Positions 1 through 9,287 are shown, counted from the stretch's first letter. The stretch is DNA of 64,000 nucleotides from JASTVH01 sp042862465 (GCA_042862465.1 JASTVH010000007.1:186001-250000), one strand, 5' to 3'. Notes: generated by a model not told the origin, from the sequence alone. Numbers and translations: made by a program.

Positions 1-879
1 GCCCACCAGGCCATCGTCGTCACGCTCGTTGGCGTAGCCGTCGCCCTGACCGGCGGCACCGTCATTGTTGCAGTCGTCGTAGCAGTAGCCGTCACCGTCG
101 ATGTCATAGATGGCTTCGGAAAGCAGCCACAGGGCCGGGTTGACGCTGCTGCCGTTCTGGGCCGTCATCAGGGATACAGAGTTCGCCACGTACGCAGTGC
201 TGGACGGATACTTCTGGTTGAACGCTTTCATGCCCGTGGTAACACCGTCATACGGATCGTAATCGTTGTAAACCAGCTGCTTGGCGCCTGCAATGGCGTC
301 ATTGGCGCTGCCGTACACGACGCTGCCGTAAAAGTTGGCCAGGGTCTCAGTAAGCTGATTGGCGTAGTGATCCAGGATGTACTTGGCCACCGGAGAACCA
401 CGGTGCGGGGAAGAAATGCTCACATGGGTCTCGACCACGCGATAGCCCTTGCGTTCACGCAGCAGACGGGACGCTTTGCGGGCATCGATGCCACCCTGGG
501 AGTGAGAGACAATGTTCACGTGGCTGACGCCGGTCGTGGCCATGTAGCTCTCGATGTTGTTGGCCAGCTGGTAGCCGCGGACTTCCGAGCTTTCGAACGG
601 CGTAACGGACGACACATAGCTCTTCTGGTTGTCGTTGATGTCGCCGTTACAGTTGACTTCGAGGAACTTGTCACAGGGGTCGAGCACGAAAGTGCCGTAG
701 TCGTCACCCCAGTAATCGTAGCCGAGAATGTCGTCAAAGCCGGCCATGCCGTGCGCGAAGACCACCGGGTATTGCGTGCGGTTGGCATCGCGCGCCATAG
801 CGGCGGGAGCGATGGTGATGCCGGCAAACAGCAGAGCCGCTGCCGCACCACGGAGGATCCGAGTGCTTGTCGTTTTCAT
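1..879 (-). CDS. secreted triacylglycerol lipase (partial, C-terminus outside window)
   Basis: An extracellular alpha/beta-hydrolase lipase that hydrolyses triacylglycerols. The 293 codons present start with a Sec signal peptide (KTTSTR, hydrophobic core, AxA-like cleavage near residue 30). An oxyanion-loop motif FAHGM lies at residues 41-45 and the nucleophile elbow SHSQGG has Ser127. An Asp/Gly-rich stretch (DIDGDG) close to the window edge looks like a calcium-binding loop. The catalytic Asp and His are not identifiable with confidence in the visible part. The ATG at 877-879 is preceded by an AAGAGG ribosome site. The lipase-chaperone-like gene at 1257 is divergent rather than downstream, as would be usual. 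Lipase identity is firm; the subfamily (I.1/I.2-like) is inferred. Confidence 0.9.
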   Translation of the reverse strand, partial: MKTTSTRILRGAAAALLFAGITIAPAAMARDANRTQYPVVFAHGMAGFDDILGYDYWGDDYGTFVLDPCDKFLEVNCNGDINDNQKSYVSSVTPFESSEVRGYQLANNIESYMATTGVSHVNIVSHSQGGIDARKASRLLRERKGYRVVETHVSISSPHRGSPVAKYILDHYANQLTETLANFYGSVVYGSANDAIAGAKQLVYNDYDPYDGVTTGMKAFNQKYPSSTAYVANSVSLMTAQNGSSVNPALWLLSEAIYDIDGDGYCYDDCNNDGAAGQGDGYANERDDDGLVG

Positions 880-1256
880 GGTTGTCAGCCTCTTGTTTTT
901 GTTTTCGGAAACGCTGAGCGAATCCGCAAGACTAACCACGGGTACTGATTGTCGTTCCCGGGTTTCCCTTCCCTGGCAGGTCTCTATCCAGCCTCATTGC
1001 CGGAATACTGCGAGAACCAGCCGGTACAGATAACCGCGGCGCCCAAAAAATGGACCATTCCAGTCTGTCGGATATCCCACCGCAAATGTGTGAACTTGCG
1101 CACACAACACAGAAAATGAACCGCGGGTCATTTTCAACGCTCCGACGGGTCGCTTGAAACCGGGGGGTGTTATGTTGTTTAAAGAGAGGTTACTGAATTC
1201 GGTATAAACCTGACCGGCAGGGACGCCCCAACGCAACAATAACAAAGGTGGAAAAC
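880..1256. other. divergent intergenic region, lipase / chaperone-like gene
   Basis: This 377-base stretch separates two divergent genes and holds no convincing gene. It must contain both promoters. A TATAAA hexamer at 1203-1208 is the best -10 candidate for the rightward gene, but no good -35 is spaced correctly. A CRP-like dyad is listed separately. Confidence 0.5.
1089..1104. promoter_or_regulatory. CRP/Vfr-like dyad (one mismatch)
   Basis: TGTGA-N6-GCACA differs by one base from the CRP/Vfr core TGTGA-N6-TCACA and sits between the divergent lipase and chaperone-like genes. It lies 210 bases before the lipase ATG and about 150 before the rightward start. Function is inferred from the sequence match only. 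Confidence 0.3.
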
Positions 1257-2300
1257 GTGCGAGCCAAACCCGTCCTTGTTGTCATCACCATCGCTGCCCT
1301 GGCCGCGGGTGCCGTGGTGCTGTGGCCCTCAAACACTCCGCAGGTGGCCAACACCGAGACGCCGTCGCCAGAAGCCCCGGCCCCGGAGGCAACCCCTGAA
1401 GCAGCACCCCAACAGTCCCCCGCGTCGCCCGATGAGATCAAGTCCAGCCAGGACGACAGCCTGGATGCTTTCCGCAAGCGCCTGCTGGCCCGCTATGAAG
1501 GACAGCTGGACCAGCCCAAGGGCCAGGTCCGCCTGCTCGAAGAGCTGATGCGCTACCTGATGAAAATGGATCCGGACCACTGGCAGGATAACCTCGCCGC
1601 CCTGCTTCAATCCTGGTTCCCGGAGCGCAGTGACGCCCTGCTGCAGAAAGCGAAGGCCATGATGGCCTACAAACGTTTCATGGAGGAACAACGCTACAGT
1701 CTGAGGACCATGACCCCCGAAGAGCGCCACGACTTCATCTGGGCCAAGCGAAGGGAGCTCTTCGGTGCGGACGCCGAAGCCATCTGGCAGTCGGAGATTC
1801 GCAACTATCAGTTGGCGCAGTCACTGCGCAGCATCGAACAGAGCAGCGGGTCGCCCACCGGTAAGGCCCAGGCGTTCACCGATGCCGTTCGCCAGACCTA
1901 TGGTGAGTCTGCGGACACCATGATGGAGCGTCACCGCCAGGAACTGACCGACCGCTTCCTCTCCCTGCCCTCGGTACAGACGTCACTGCAGCAACAGAGC
2001 CCGCAGCAGCGTTACAGCACCCTGCGCACGATTCGCCAGGAAATGGGCATGGAGGACCAGGCCCTGGATCGCTGGACCGAGCTGGATAAAACCCGCGACC
2101 AACGCTGGCAGTCCGGCCAGCAATACCTCAACCAGCGCGAGCGCATTGTCGAGCAATATCCGGAAGGAGCCGAGCGCGAGCAGGCGCTGGACGAGCTGCG
2201 CCGGAAAACCTTCGGTCAGGACAAGGCCGAAATCATCCGTAACGAGGAGGAAAACGGCTACTTCCGTTACGAGCAGCCGCGGGTGTACGGACAGAATTGA
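1257..2300 (+). CDS. lipase secretion chaperone-like protein (Lif/LifO family)
   Basis: A probable inner-membrane-anchored foldase that helps fold the lipase in the periplasm. It has one N-terminal membrane anchor (about residues 5-22), a Pro/Glu/Ala-rich linker to about residue 50, and a long charged all-helical body containing repeated RR-x-LFG / RRKTFG-type elements typical of Lif C-terminal regions. Its length of 347 residues matches the family. The GTG at 1257 was chosen because AAAGGTGG at 1244-1251 gives good spacing; an in-frame GTG at 1248 overlaps that site. The RxxFDY foldase motif expected in the first mini-domain is not visible, so it may be a diverged member. The divergent lipase next door supports the call. 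Confidence 0.75.
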   Translation: MRAKPVLVVITIAALAAGAVVLWPSNTPQVANTETPSPEAPAPEATPEAAPQQSPASPDEIKSSQDDSLDAFRKRLLARYEGQLDQPKGQVRLLEELMRYLMKMDPDHWQDNLAALLQSWFPERSDALLQKAKAMMAYKRFMEEQRYSLRTMTPEERHDFIWAKRRELFGADAEAIWQSEIRNYQLAQSLRSIEQSSGSPTGKAQAFTDAVRQTYGESADTMMERHRQELTDRFLSLPSVQTSLQQQSPQQRYSTLRTIRQEMGMEDQALDRWTELDKTRDQRWQSGQQYLNQRERIVEQYPEGAEREQALDELRRKTFGQDKAEIIRNEEENGYFRYEQPRVYGQN

Positions 2301-2822
2301 TCAGGCGGGCTGCAGCGCCTTGAGCATCCACACGTCACAACCGTTGTGGATCGAGCCATCCATGGGTCGTTCAAGGCGCTCAAAGCCGAGTTTTTCGTAA
2401 AGGGCGATGGCCTGGGTCATGTTTCCCAGAGTATCGAGGTAGCATTGCCGGTAGCCCTGGCGTTGGGCGAAAGTCAGGCAGGTACGCGTCAGTTTCTCAC
2501 CCAGGCCATAGCCACGATACGCCGGCAGCAGGAACAGCTTGCGCAGCTCACAGACTTCGGAGCTACCGGCAAAAGGCGCAATGCCGCCACCGCCGACCAC
2601 CCGCCCATCCATCACCGCCACCCAGTAGCCACTGCGGGTTTCCGGCCGGTAATGCCGGCTCATGTTGCGGACCTCATCGTCGGAAGGCCCGAATCCTTCA
2701 CCAATGGCGCCGAACTCTTGCCCCACGGCCTCGATCACATGGGCGATGGCCGCATCCTGTTCCGGCTGGACTGGCTGGATGTGAAACGACGACGGTTTTT
2801 CAGGGGTCACGGGTATCGTCAT
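2301..2822 (-). CDS. GNAT family N-acetyltransferase
   Basis: A GCN5-related acetyltransferase of about 173 residues, probably transferring acetyl from acetyl-CoA to an unidentified amine. Motif A, which binds CoA, is visible as LFLLPAYRGYGLGEKL (the RxxGxG type), followed by the ALYEKLGF motif B element near the C-terminus. The ATG at 2822 is preferred over longer in-frame starts because a perfect TATAAT lies just upstream, inside the longer reading frame, and homologous GNATs begin close to this point. It shares direction with the marC-like gene upstream but is separated from it by about 90 bases. Confidence 0.85.
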   Translation of the reverse strand: MTIPVTPEKPSSFHIQPVQPEQDAAIAHVIEAVGQEFGAIGEGFGPSDDEVRNMSRHYRPETRSGYWVAVMDGRVVGGGGIAPFAGSSEVCELRKLFLLPAYRGYGLGEKLTRTCLTFAQRQGYRQCYLDTLGNMTQAIALYEKLGFERLERPMDGSIHNGCDVWMLKALQPA

Positions 2823-2855
2823 ACGGCAGTTCCGACAGGCTGGAGAAAACATCAG

Positions 2856-2861
2856 ATTATA
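2856..2861 (-). promoter_or_regulatory. candidate -10 box (TATAAT) for the GNAT gene
   Basis: A perfect TATAAT reads on the minus strand 34 bases before the chosen GNAT start. The -35 region 16-17 bases further upstream (CTTTAA/TCTTTA) is weak, so this is a plausible but unproven sigma-70 promoter. Confidence 0.35.
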
Positions 2862-2915
2862 GCGCCTCCCACGACGGTTAAAGACCCCGGGCAGGCACGA
2901 TGTCATCAGGGAGCC

Positions 2916-3527
2916 CTAAAACGCAAAATAGGTCGCAATACCCGACAACACCGCATTCATCGCAACCGCTGAGAGTATCAGCCCCATGACCCGGCTGATA
3001 ACACTGGCACCGGCCTCTCCAATCAGTTTGTGGATGCGCACCGCCGCCAGCATCAGCACCCAGGTGACAAGCAAAATGGAGAGAATGATCAGCGAGGTGA
3101 TAGCCTGATCCGCCAGCGAAAAACGGTGATTGTCAGTCAGCAGGACCGCCGCCATCATGGCTCCCGGGGAGGCGATGGAGGGAATCGCCAGCGGAAACAC
3201 CGCACTGTGGGCCGCGCTCTGGGCCAGACCGACTTCCTCCTCTGGCTTGCTGCGACCGAAAATCATGCTCAGCGCGAACAGGAAAAGCACCACGCCACCG
3301 GCCACCTGAAAGGCCGGCAAGGGGATATTCATTGCTTCCAGCAGAATTTCTCCCGCCACCACGAAAAACAGCAGGACGAGGGCCGCGATCACCGTCGCTT
3401 TCCCGGCGATAGCCCGCCTTTCCGCGGCTTCACTCAGGTGTGATGTCACCGCCAGAAAAACCGGTACCGTGCCGATGGGGTCGATCACGGTCCACAACAG
3501 CACGATCTGACGGATAATATCGTCCAC
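2916..3527 (-). CDS. MarC family integral membrane protein
   Basis: A 203-residue polytopic inner-membrane protein of the MarC/YhgN family (UPF0056). It has six hydrophobic segments, the family signature near the N-terminus (WTVIDPIGTVPVFL) and the central PLAIPSIASPGAMM motif. The transported substrate of this family is not established; the early link to multiple antibiotic resistance has not held up as a general function. Translation starts at GTG 3525-3527, preceded by AAGGAA at good spacing. The gene is divergent from the pyrophosphatase gene. Confidence 0.9.
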   Translation of the reverse strand: MDDIIRQIVLLWTVIDPIGTVPVFLAVTSHLSEAAERRAIAGKATVIAALVLLFFVVAGEILLEAMNIPLPAFQVAGGVVLFLFALSMIFGRSKPEEEVGLAQSAAHSAVFPLAIPSIASPGAMMAAVLLTDNHRFSLADQAITSLIILSILLVTWVLMLAAVRIHKLIGEAGASVISRVMGLILSAVAMNAVLSGIATYFAF

Positions 3528-3675
3528 GGCGCTTTCCTTCCGACGCTTTGTATTCCAAAGTAATCTTTACGCGTTCCCCGAAAAAAAGCGACAGACTCTT
3601 CTTCCCGGGTCCCGTGAAGGACTACAGGGATGGAGGATGGATGCGCTTGCAGGTTTCAGGAGGAGACCCCCTGCA

Positions 3676-5679
3676 ATGATCACCTGGTTGGTTCCCCTGG
3701 TAGCATTGGGCGGCCTGGCCGCGGCCGGTTTGCTTTATCGCCAGGTCACGCGCTTTCCAGCCGGCCCAGAAAATGCACAGGCCATTGCACGGCACATCCG
3801 CACCGGTGCCAAGGTGTATCTGCGGCGGCAGTACTCGCTCATGCTGGCCACCATGTTTCTGATTGCCGTCGCCCTCTGGTTCTATATGGGGCTGGCGGCA
3901 GCCGGCGCTTTCGTGGCCGGCGCCCTGTGTTCCGGGACTGCCGGCCTGATTGGCATGCTCACGGCCACACTGGCCAATGTCCGTACCGCCACGGCAGCTC
4001 AGACCAAGGGACGCCATGCCGCGCTCCACGTCGCCTTCACCGGCGGTTCCGTGATGGGCATGGCCGTGGCGTCTCTGGGACTGCTTGGACTCAGTGTTCT
4101 GTTTCTCCTGCTGTCGATGCAGGACGACTTTTCCGTCTCGCGCCTGACCGCCTTCGGGCTTGGTGCGTCGTCAGTGGCGTTGTTTGCCCGCGTAGGTGGA
4201 GGCATTTTCACCAAAAGTGCCGATGTCGGGGCGGATCTGGTGGGCAAGATCGAAGCGGGCATCGCCGAGGATGATCCACGCAACCCCGGCGTCATCGCCG
4301 ATAATGTCGGCGACAACGTAGGCGACGTGGCGGGCATGGGGGCCGATTTGTTCGAGTCTTACTGCAGCGTGATTATTGCGGCGATTGCCATTGCCCTCGC
4401 CCTGCCCGATAGCGAGGCGGCTGGCTTCGGCGGACGAGAGGCGCTGCTGGTGCTGCCCCTGGCCCTGACCGCCACCGGCCTGGTGGCGTCCCTAATCGCC
4501 ATCGTCGCGGTCGGCTGGCTGCGGGACGGCAGCCCCGAACGGGCCCTGGCCATCGGCATGCTGCTGGCCACTCTGCTCTACCTCGGCTTTGCCGGTCTGG
4601 GCATTGTCGCCTTCGACCTTTCCCCCATCCTGTGGCTCACTCTGCTCGGCGGAACGCTGGCCGGTATTGCCGTGGGTGCCATCACCGAGTTCTACACCAA
4701 GGGTCCCCCCACGCGGCACCTGGCGGCAGCCAGCGAAACCGGTGCCGCCACGGTGGTCATTCGGGGACTGGCCCTGGGCATGGAATCGCTCGCGCTGCCA
4801 CTGCTGGTCATCGCTGGCATTCTCTACGGCACCACCCAGCTGGCCGGGCTGTATGGTGTTGCCCTGGCCGCGGTGGGGATGCTGTCCACCGCCGGTATTG
4901 TCATGGCCATCGACGCCTACGGACCCATTGCCGATAACGCAGGCGGCATCGCGCAAATGGCCGGCATGGGCGAAGAAACCCGGGCAATCACCGACGATCT
5001 CGATCAGGTGGGCAATACCACCGCCGCTATCGGCAAGGGCTATGCAACGGGGGCCGCCGCCCTGGCCGCCCTCGCCCTGATGAGCGCTTTCGTGGAGACT
5101 GTCTCCGAGGTCCGCCCCGGCTTCAGCCTGCAACTGACCGATTCCGCCGTGCTGTTTGGCCTGTTTGTGGGCGGCATGCTGCCCTTTGTGTTCAGCGCCC
5201 AGACCATGCGCGCCGTGGGCAGCGCCGCGGACGAAATGATCCGGGAGATTCGACGGCAGTTCGATACTATCCCCGGCCTGCGTGAAGGTAACGCTGAGCC
5301 GGACAGCGACCGCTGCACCGCGATTGCCACCCAGGCCGCCTTGCTACGTATGTTCCTGCCCGGGGGCATGGCCCTGCTCACGCCAATCCTGATTGGTTTG
5401 CTGGTGGGCCCTCAAGCACTGGGCGGGCTGCTGGCCGGTGCCCTGGTGACCGGCGTCATCCTCGCCCTATTCATGGCCAACGCCGGAGGCGCCTGGGACA
5501 ACGCCAAGAAATACATCGAAGCGGGCCACCATGGCGGCAAGGGATCCCCTGCCCACAATGCCTCCATCGTCGGAGACACCATCGGCGATCCCTTCAAGGA
5601 CACGGCGGGACCGTCCATGAACATCCTGATCAAGGTTCTGGCGATCGTCAGTCTGCTGCTGGCGCCGTTTCTGGGGTGA
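3676..5679 (+). CDS. hppA: membrane-bound ion-pumping pyrophosphatase, K+-dependent type
   Basis: A membrane pyrophosphatase that couples PPi hydrolysis to pumping of H+ and/or Na+ across the inner membrane. The 667-residue protein has about 16 hydrophobic segments, the PPi-binding DVGADLVGK at 183-191, the acidic DNVGDNVGD at 209-217, and a C-terminal DPFKDTAGPS element. In the GNTTAAIGKG segment (446-455) the diagnostic position is Ala450, with Gly453, which in this family marks K+-dependent enzymes; K+-independent ones carry Lys there. Start 3676 was chosen because AGGAGGAGA lies 10 bases upstream; an upstream in-frame ATG at 3637 has a poorly spaced site. Whether it pumps H+ or Na+ cannot be read from the sequence. 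Confidence 0.95.
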   Translation: MITWLVPLVALGGLAAAGLLYRQVTRFPAGPENAQAIARHIRTGAKVYLRRQYSLMLATMFLIAVALWFYMGLAAAGAFVAGALCSGTAGLIGMLTATLANVRTATAAQTKGRHAALHVAFTGGSVMGMAVASLGLLGLSVLFLLLSMQDDFSVSRLTAFGLGASSVALFARVGGGIFTKSADVGADLVGKIEAGIAEDDPRNPGVIADNVGDNVGDVAGMGADLFESYCSVIIAAIAIALALPDSEAAGFGGREALLVLPLALTATGLVASLIAIVAVGWLRDGSPERALAIGMLLATLLYLGFAGLGIVAFDLSPILWLTLLGGTLAGIAVGAITEFYTKGPPTRHLAAASETGAATVVIRGLALGMESLALPLLVIAGILYGTTQLAGLYGVALAAVGMLSTAGIVMAIDAYGPIADNAGGIAQMAGMGEETRAITDDLDQVGNTTAAIGKGYATGAAALAALALMSAFVETVSEVRPGFSLQLTDSAVLFGLFVGGMLPFVFSAQTMRAVGSAADEMIREIRRQFDTIPGLREGNAEPDSDRCTAIATQAALLRMFLPGGMALLTPILIGLLVGPQALGGLLAGALVTGVILALFMANAGGAWDNAKKYIEAGHHGGKGSPAHNASIVGDTIGDPFKDTAGPSMNILIKVLAIVSLLLAPFLG

Positions 5680-5892
5680 TTGTCGGCGAAGCATATTCGC
5701 TGGCTATCAGGCAATAAGAATATCCCTATGGATTCCACTATTGACGCCGACGTCACTTCAGGCGAAGGATGGGCAGACGCGTGATGTTCAGCCGTAGCGC
5801 ACCTGCCCGCCAGCAGGCGCAGTAACCGCTGCATGACGGGATGGTTGTCACGGAAGGCATGACGCCACCATCTTCAACAGGGAGCCTCTATC

Positions 5893-7350
5893 ATGGCGAA
5901 CAAGGACAGAAAGCCCACCACCACCGACGCCGGCATTCCAGTCAACAGCGACGAACATTCCCTCACCATTGGCCCGGACGGCCCCATTGCCCTGCACGAT
6001 CACTACCTGATCGAGCAGATGGCCAACTTCAACCGGGAACGGATTCCTGAACGCCAGCCTCACGCCAAGGGCGGCGGCGCCTTCGGTCATTTTGCAGTGA
6101 CTCAGGACGTCAGCCGGTACACCAAGGCGGCCGTTTTCCAACCGGGTGCCAAAACCGATGTGCTGATCCGCTTTTCCACCGTTGCCGGTGAACGCGGTAG
6201 TCCGGATACCTGGCGCGACCCGCGGGGCTTTGCGGTGAAGTTCTACACCAGCGAGGGCAACTTCGACATGGTGGGGAACAACACCCCGGTGTTCTTCGTG
6301 CGCGACCCGATGAAATTCCAGCACTTCATCCGCTCACAGAAGCGCCGCGCCGACGTCAACCTGCGCGACCACGACATGCAGTGGGACTTCTGGACCCTGT
6401 CCCCGGAATCCGCCCACCAGGTCACCTGGCTCATGGGGGATCGCGGCATCCCCAAAACCTGGCGTCACATGAACGGTTACTCCAGCCACACCTACATGTG
6501 GGTCAACCGGGAAGGTGAACGTTTCTGGGTGAAGTATCACTTCAAGACCGATCAGGGCATCGAATGCCTGACCCAGGACGAAGCCGACCATCTGGCCGGC
6601 AAGGACAGTGACTATCACACTCGCGATCTTTATGAGGCCATCAAGCGTGGCGACCACCCGAGCTGGACGCTGTACATGCAGATCATGCCCTTCAAGGACG
6701 CGGAAACGTACCGCATCAATCCGTTTGATCTGACCAAAGTGTGGCCTCATGAGGATTACCCGCTGACCGAGGTGGGCAAACTGACCCTCGACCGCAACCC
6801 TACCGACTACCACACGGAAATCGAACAGGCCGCCTTCGAGCCCAATAACATGGTGCCCGGCACCGGCATCAGCCCGGACAAGATGCTGATGGCGCGGGTC
6901 TTCGCCTATGCCGACGCCCATCGGGCCCGGCTGGGGGTGAACTACAAGCAGATCCCGGTCAACACGCCCCAGTGCCCGGTGCATGCCTACACCAAGGAAG
7001 GCGCCATGCGGGTGAAGAATGCCACCGATCCGGTCTACGCGCCCAACAGCAAGGGCGGCCCGGCGGCCGATCCGGAACACTGGCCCAACGACAACAGCTG
7101 GAGTGCTGAAGGCGAGATGGTCCGCGAGCCCTACAGCAAGCGCCGGGACGACGATGACTTCAGCCAGGCCAATGCCCTGGTCAACAAGGTGATGGATGAA
7201 GATGCCCGCTCACGGCTGGTTTCCAACGTTGCGGGTCATCTGCTGGATGGGGTCTCGGAACCGGTGCTGGAACGGGCCTTCGAATACTGGCGCAATATTG
7301 ACCCGGAGATTGGCGATCGCATTGCCCGGGCGGTGAAAGAAGGTCAGTAA
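5893..7350 (+). CDS. katA: haem catalase (small-subunit, clade 3 type)
   Basis: A cytoplasmic haem catalase that disproportionates hydrogen peroxide. The 485-residue length fits the small-subunit monofunctional class. Distal His57 lies in RQPHAKG, the catalytic Asn in VGNNTP (129-130), the haem-pocket block in RFSTVAGERGSPDTWRDP (93-110), and the proximal haem ligand Tyr339 in RVFAYADAHR. GGGAG-like ribosome site GGGAG is 8 bases before the ATG. It stands alone, with more than 200 bases upstream. The naming katA is by similarity of class, not by a verified ortholog. No convincing OxyR site was found. Confidence 0.95.
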   Translation: MANKDRKPTTTDAGIPVNSDEHSLTIGPDGPIALHDHYLIEQMANFNRERIPERQPHAKGGGAFGHFAVTQDVSRYTKAAVFQPGAKTDVLIRFSTVAGERGSPDTWRDPRGFAVKFYTSEGNFDMVGNNTPVFFVRDPMKFQHFIRSQKRRADVNLRDHDMQWDFWTLSPESAHQVTWLMGDRGIPKTWRHMNGYSSHTYMWVNREGERFWVKYHFKTDQGIECLTQDEADHLAGKDSDYHTRDLYEAIKRGDHPSWTLYMQIMPFKDAETYRINPFDLTKVWPHEDYPLTEVGKLTLDRNPTDYHTEIEQAAFEPNNMVPGTGISPDKMLMARVFAYADAHRARLGVNYKQIPVNTPQCPVHAYTKEGAMRVKNATDPVYAPNSKGGPAADPEHWPNDNSWSAEGEMVREPYSKRRDDDDFSQANALVNKVMDEDARSRLVSNVAGHLLDGVSEPVLERAFEYWRNIDPEIGDRIARAVKEGQ

Positions 7351-7367
7351 TACACCACCAGACCTAA

Positions 7368-7398
7368 GAGGAGTGGGGCCTTCACGCCTCATCTCCTC
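7368..7398 (+). terminator. hairpin after catalase gene (possible terminator)
   Basis: GAGGAG at 7368-7373 pairs with CTCCTC at 7393-7398, and the inner GGGGC pairs with GCCTC (one G-U), giving a long stem 18 bases after the catalase stop. No T-run follows, so Rho-independent termination is uncertain. Confidence 0.4.
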
Positions 7399-7464
7399 AC
7401 GCTTCACCGCGCCAGCCCCAATGTCTCCCCTCCGCAACACAGGCTCTGTCAGGCGAAAGGCACC

Positions 7465-8025
7465 CTACAGCATTTCCGGCCGGAACTGACTGCGCCGGCT
7501 GATGGTCTTGCCCGCCACCATGAAAACACCGTCGCCGGTGTAATGCAGGGTTTGGGGGTGCTGGGGGGATTCCGCCACCCGGGCGCCCACCACTTCCCAG
7601 ATGAAGAAGTTGTAGGCATCCACCAGGGTGTCATCCACCAGCCTGCATTCGAAATTGGCGCAGCACTCGCTGATGGAGGGCGCGTTGACGTGCCGGCTCT
7701 GCTCCGGTGTCAGGCCGAAGCGTTCGAACTTGTCGACCTCGCGGCCGCTGCAGTTGCCAATGCCCACCACCTCGTCGGTGAGTGCCGTGGTCGGCAGGTT
7801 GATCACGCACTCCCAGCTGCGCTTGATCAGTTCGAAGGTGTGGTTTTCGGAGGCGATCACACCGCCGATCAACGAGGGCGAAAAGGCCATGACCGTATGC
7901 CAGCCGAGGGTCATGATGTTGCTTTCATCATTCCAGGCGGAGGACACCAGGACGATGGGACCGGGCTCCAGATAACGGCGCACCTTTTCCGGCGGGAAGG
8001 CTTTTTTGGTGAAGTGGCGCTGCAT
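7465..8025 (-). CDS. flavin reductase-like domain protein
   Basis: A 186-residue protein of the FMN-binding split-barrel flavin reductase-like family. The family pattern is visible in the N-terminal half: PGPIVLVSSAW, NIMTLGWHTVMAFSP, then ASENHTFELIKRS and VINLPT, which form the flavin-binding barrel strands. Members reduce free flavin or simply bind FMN; the partner here is unknown. The second ATG (8025) is preferred because GGGAG lies 7 bases before it, whereas it would be only 1 base from the ATG at 8031. It lies downstream of and co-directional with an AraC-type regulator gene at 8094, about 68 bases away. Confidence 0.85.
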   Translation of the reverse strand: MQRHFTKKAFPPEKVRRYLEPGPIVLVSSAWNDESNIMTLGWHTVMAFSPSLIGGVIASENHTFELIKRSWECVINLPTTALTDEVVGIGNCSGREVDKFERFGLTPEQSRHVNAPSISECCANFECRLVDDTLVDAYNFFIWEVVGARVAESPQHPQTLHYTGDGVFMVAGKTISRRSQFRPEML

Positions 8026-8093
8026 GCACATACTCCCTGGCCGTCAAACAACGAATCCGTTGGTAGTCCCGACACAATAGAGAAAGCTTCCGG

Positions 8094-9158
8094 TCAGGCC
8101 AAGCCTTTACGGAACTGTCCCGGGGTCTGCCCCGTCCAGCGTTTGAAAGCCCGGTTGAACGCACTCTGCTCCGAGAAGCCCAACAGAAAGGCGATATCCA
8201 CCAGCGCCAACTGCGCTTCCTCCAGATAGGCCAGGGCCAGTTCCTTGCGGACCTCGTCCAGCAGGGCCTTGAAGGTCAGCCCCTGTTCGCCCAGGCGACT
8301 GACCAGCGCCCGGGGTGTCAGCTCCAGCCGGGCTGCAACGTCTTCCAGCGAAGGCTCGGCAAAGCGCAGCTGGTTCACCAACAGGGCCTGGACCTCGCTG
8401 ACCAGGTTGGTCCGCTGACGATATTGCTCGAGCAGTGCCGCGCCCTTGCTGTCCATGAGCTCGCGCAATTCCGGGTCGGAATCCAGCAGCGGCGTGTCCA
8501 GTCTGTCAGCCGCCAGCTCCAGGCCGTTCCAGTCCTGGTCGAACTGGACGTCCGCCCCCAGCAACTCGGCGTAGCGGGCCGGATCGTCCGCCGCGGAATG
8601 GCTGAAGACGACCCGCTGCAGCAACCCACCCTCATCGGCCACGATGCGCCGGCCAAAATGCACCCAGCCACTGATGGCGCCCTCCACAAACTGCGGCGGC
8701 ACCGAGGTGCGGCCGGACCATTGCAGACAAGCCCGGCCGTCCTCCTGCCTCAGTCCGGTCATGCCCACGTTCCAGACCAGCTTCTCGAACCGCATCAACC
8801 GATCGATTGCCTCATGCAGGTTGGCGCTGCTCATGGCGGCATAGCCCAATACCGGGAAGGAGCGCGGCCGGACATGCTGGCCGAGGACAATGGCCAGCAG
8901 CGGATCATCAACCTGCATCTGGCACAGGCTGTAGAGACGCAGGGCATGGAAGAAGGAGACGCGGGCCCCCGGCTGCCGCAACTGCTCCGGATTCATCCCG
9001 GCCTGTGCCAACAACGCCTGGGCATCGATCCCCCAATGTTCCAATACCGGGAGCAGCGACAGGATATAGGAGGCGCTAAGGCTGGCGTTGGAACCCAGTT
9101 CCTGGAGCAGAGGTGTCAGGTGAGAGGCGTGGTCGGCGCGTGTCATGCACTGGATCAT
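8094..9158 (-). CDS. AraC family transcriptional regulator (OruR/arabinose-binding N-domain type)
   Basis: A DNA-binding regulator of about 354 residues. The N-terminal two thirds resembles the ligand-sensing domain found in OruR/ArgR-like AraC proteins (ISGWVHFGRRI and FSHSAADDPARY are typical). The C-terminal 100 residues hold two helix-turn-helices: SLEDVAARLELTPRALVSRL, and VDIAFLLGFSEQSAFNRAFKRW followed by TGQTPGQFRK. No ribosome site clearly decides the start: ATG 9158 was chosen over TTG 9182 and ATG 9146. Its target may be the co-directional flavin-reductase-like gene just downstream, or the GMC operon upstream; neither is proven. Confidence 0.9.
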   Translation of the reverse strand: MIQCMTRADHASHLTPLLQELGSNASLSASYILSLLPVLEHWGIDAQALLAQAGMNPEQLRQPGARVSFFHALRLYSLCQMQVDDPLLAIVLGQHVRPRSFPVLGYAAMSSANLHEAIDRLMRFEKLVWNVGMTGLRQEDGRACLQWSGRTSVPPQFVEGAISGWVHFGRRIVADEGGLLQRVVFSHSAADDPARYAELLGADVQFDQDWNGLELAADRLDTPLLDSDPELRELMDSKGAALLEQYRQRTNLVSEVQALLVNQLRFAEPSLEDVAARLELTPRALVSRLGEQGLTFKALLDEVRKELALAYLEEAQLALVDIAFLLGFSEQSAFNRAFKRWTGQTPGQFRKGLA

Positions 9159-9287
9159 ACGCCGGCGTGTGGCGGACGACAATTGGGCGCTGGCATCGCA
9201 GGCAGCCGCGGATCAGCATCCTTCTCCCTGGTCTCGATATGTAGCCCTCCTCCCCCTGTGGAGGGTGCCGCAAACGGTCTCGACATA

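Noticed and set aside
5704..5740. Three CTAT half-sites upstream of the catalase gene, like an OxyR site
   Set aside because: Spacings of 21 and 12 bases do not fit the 22-base tetranucleotide pattern, and no ATAG half-sites are in register.
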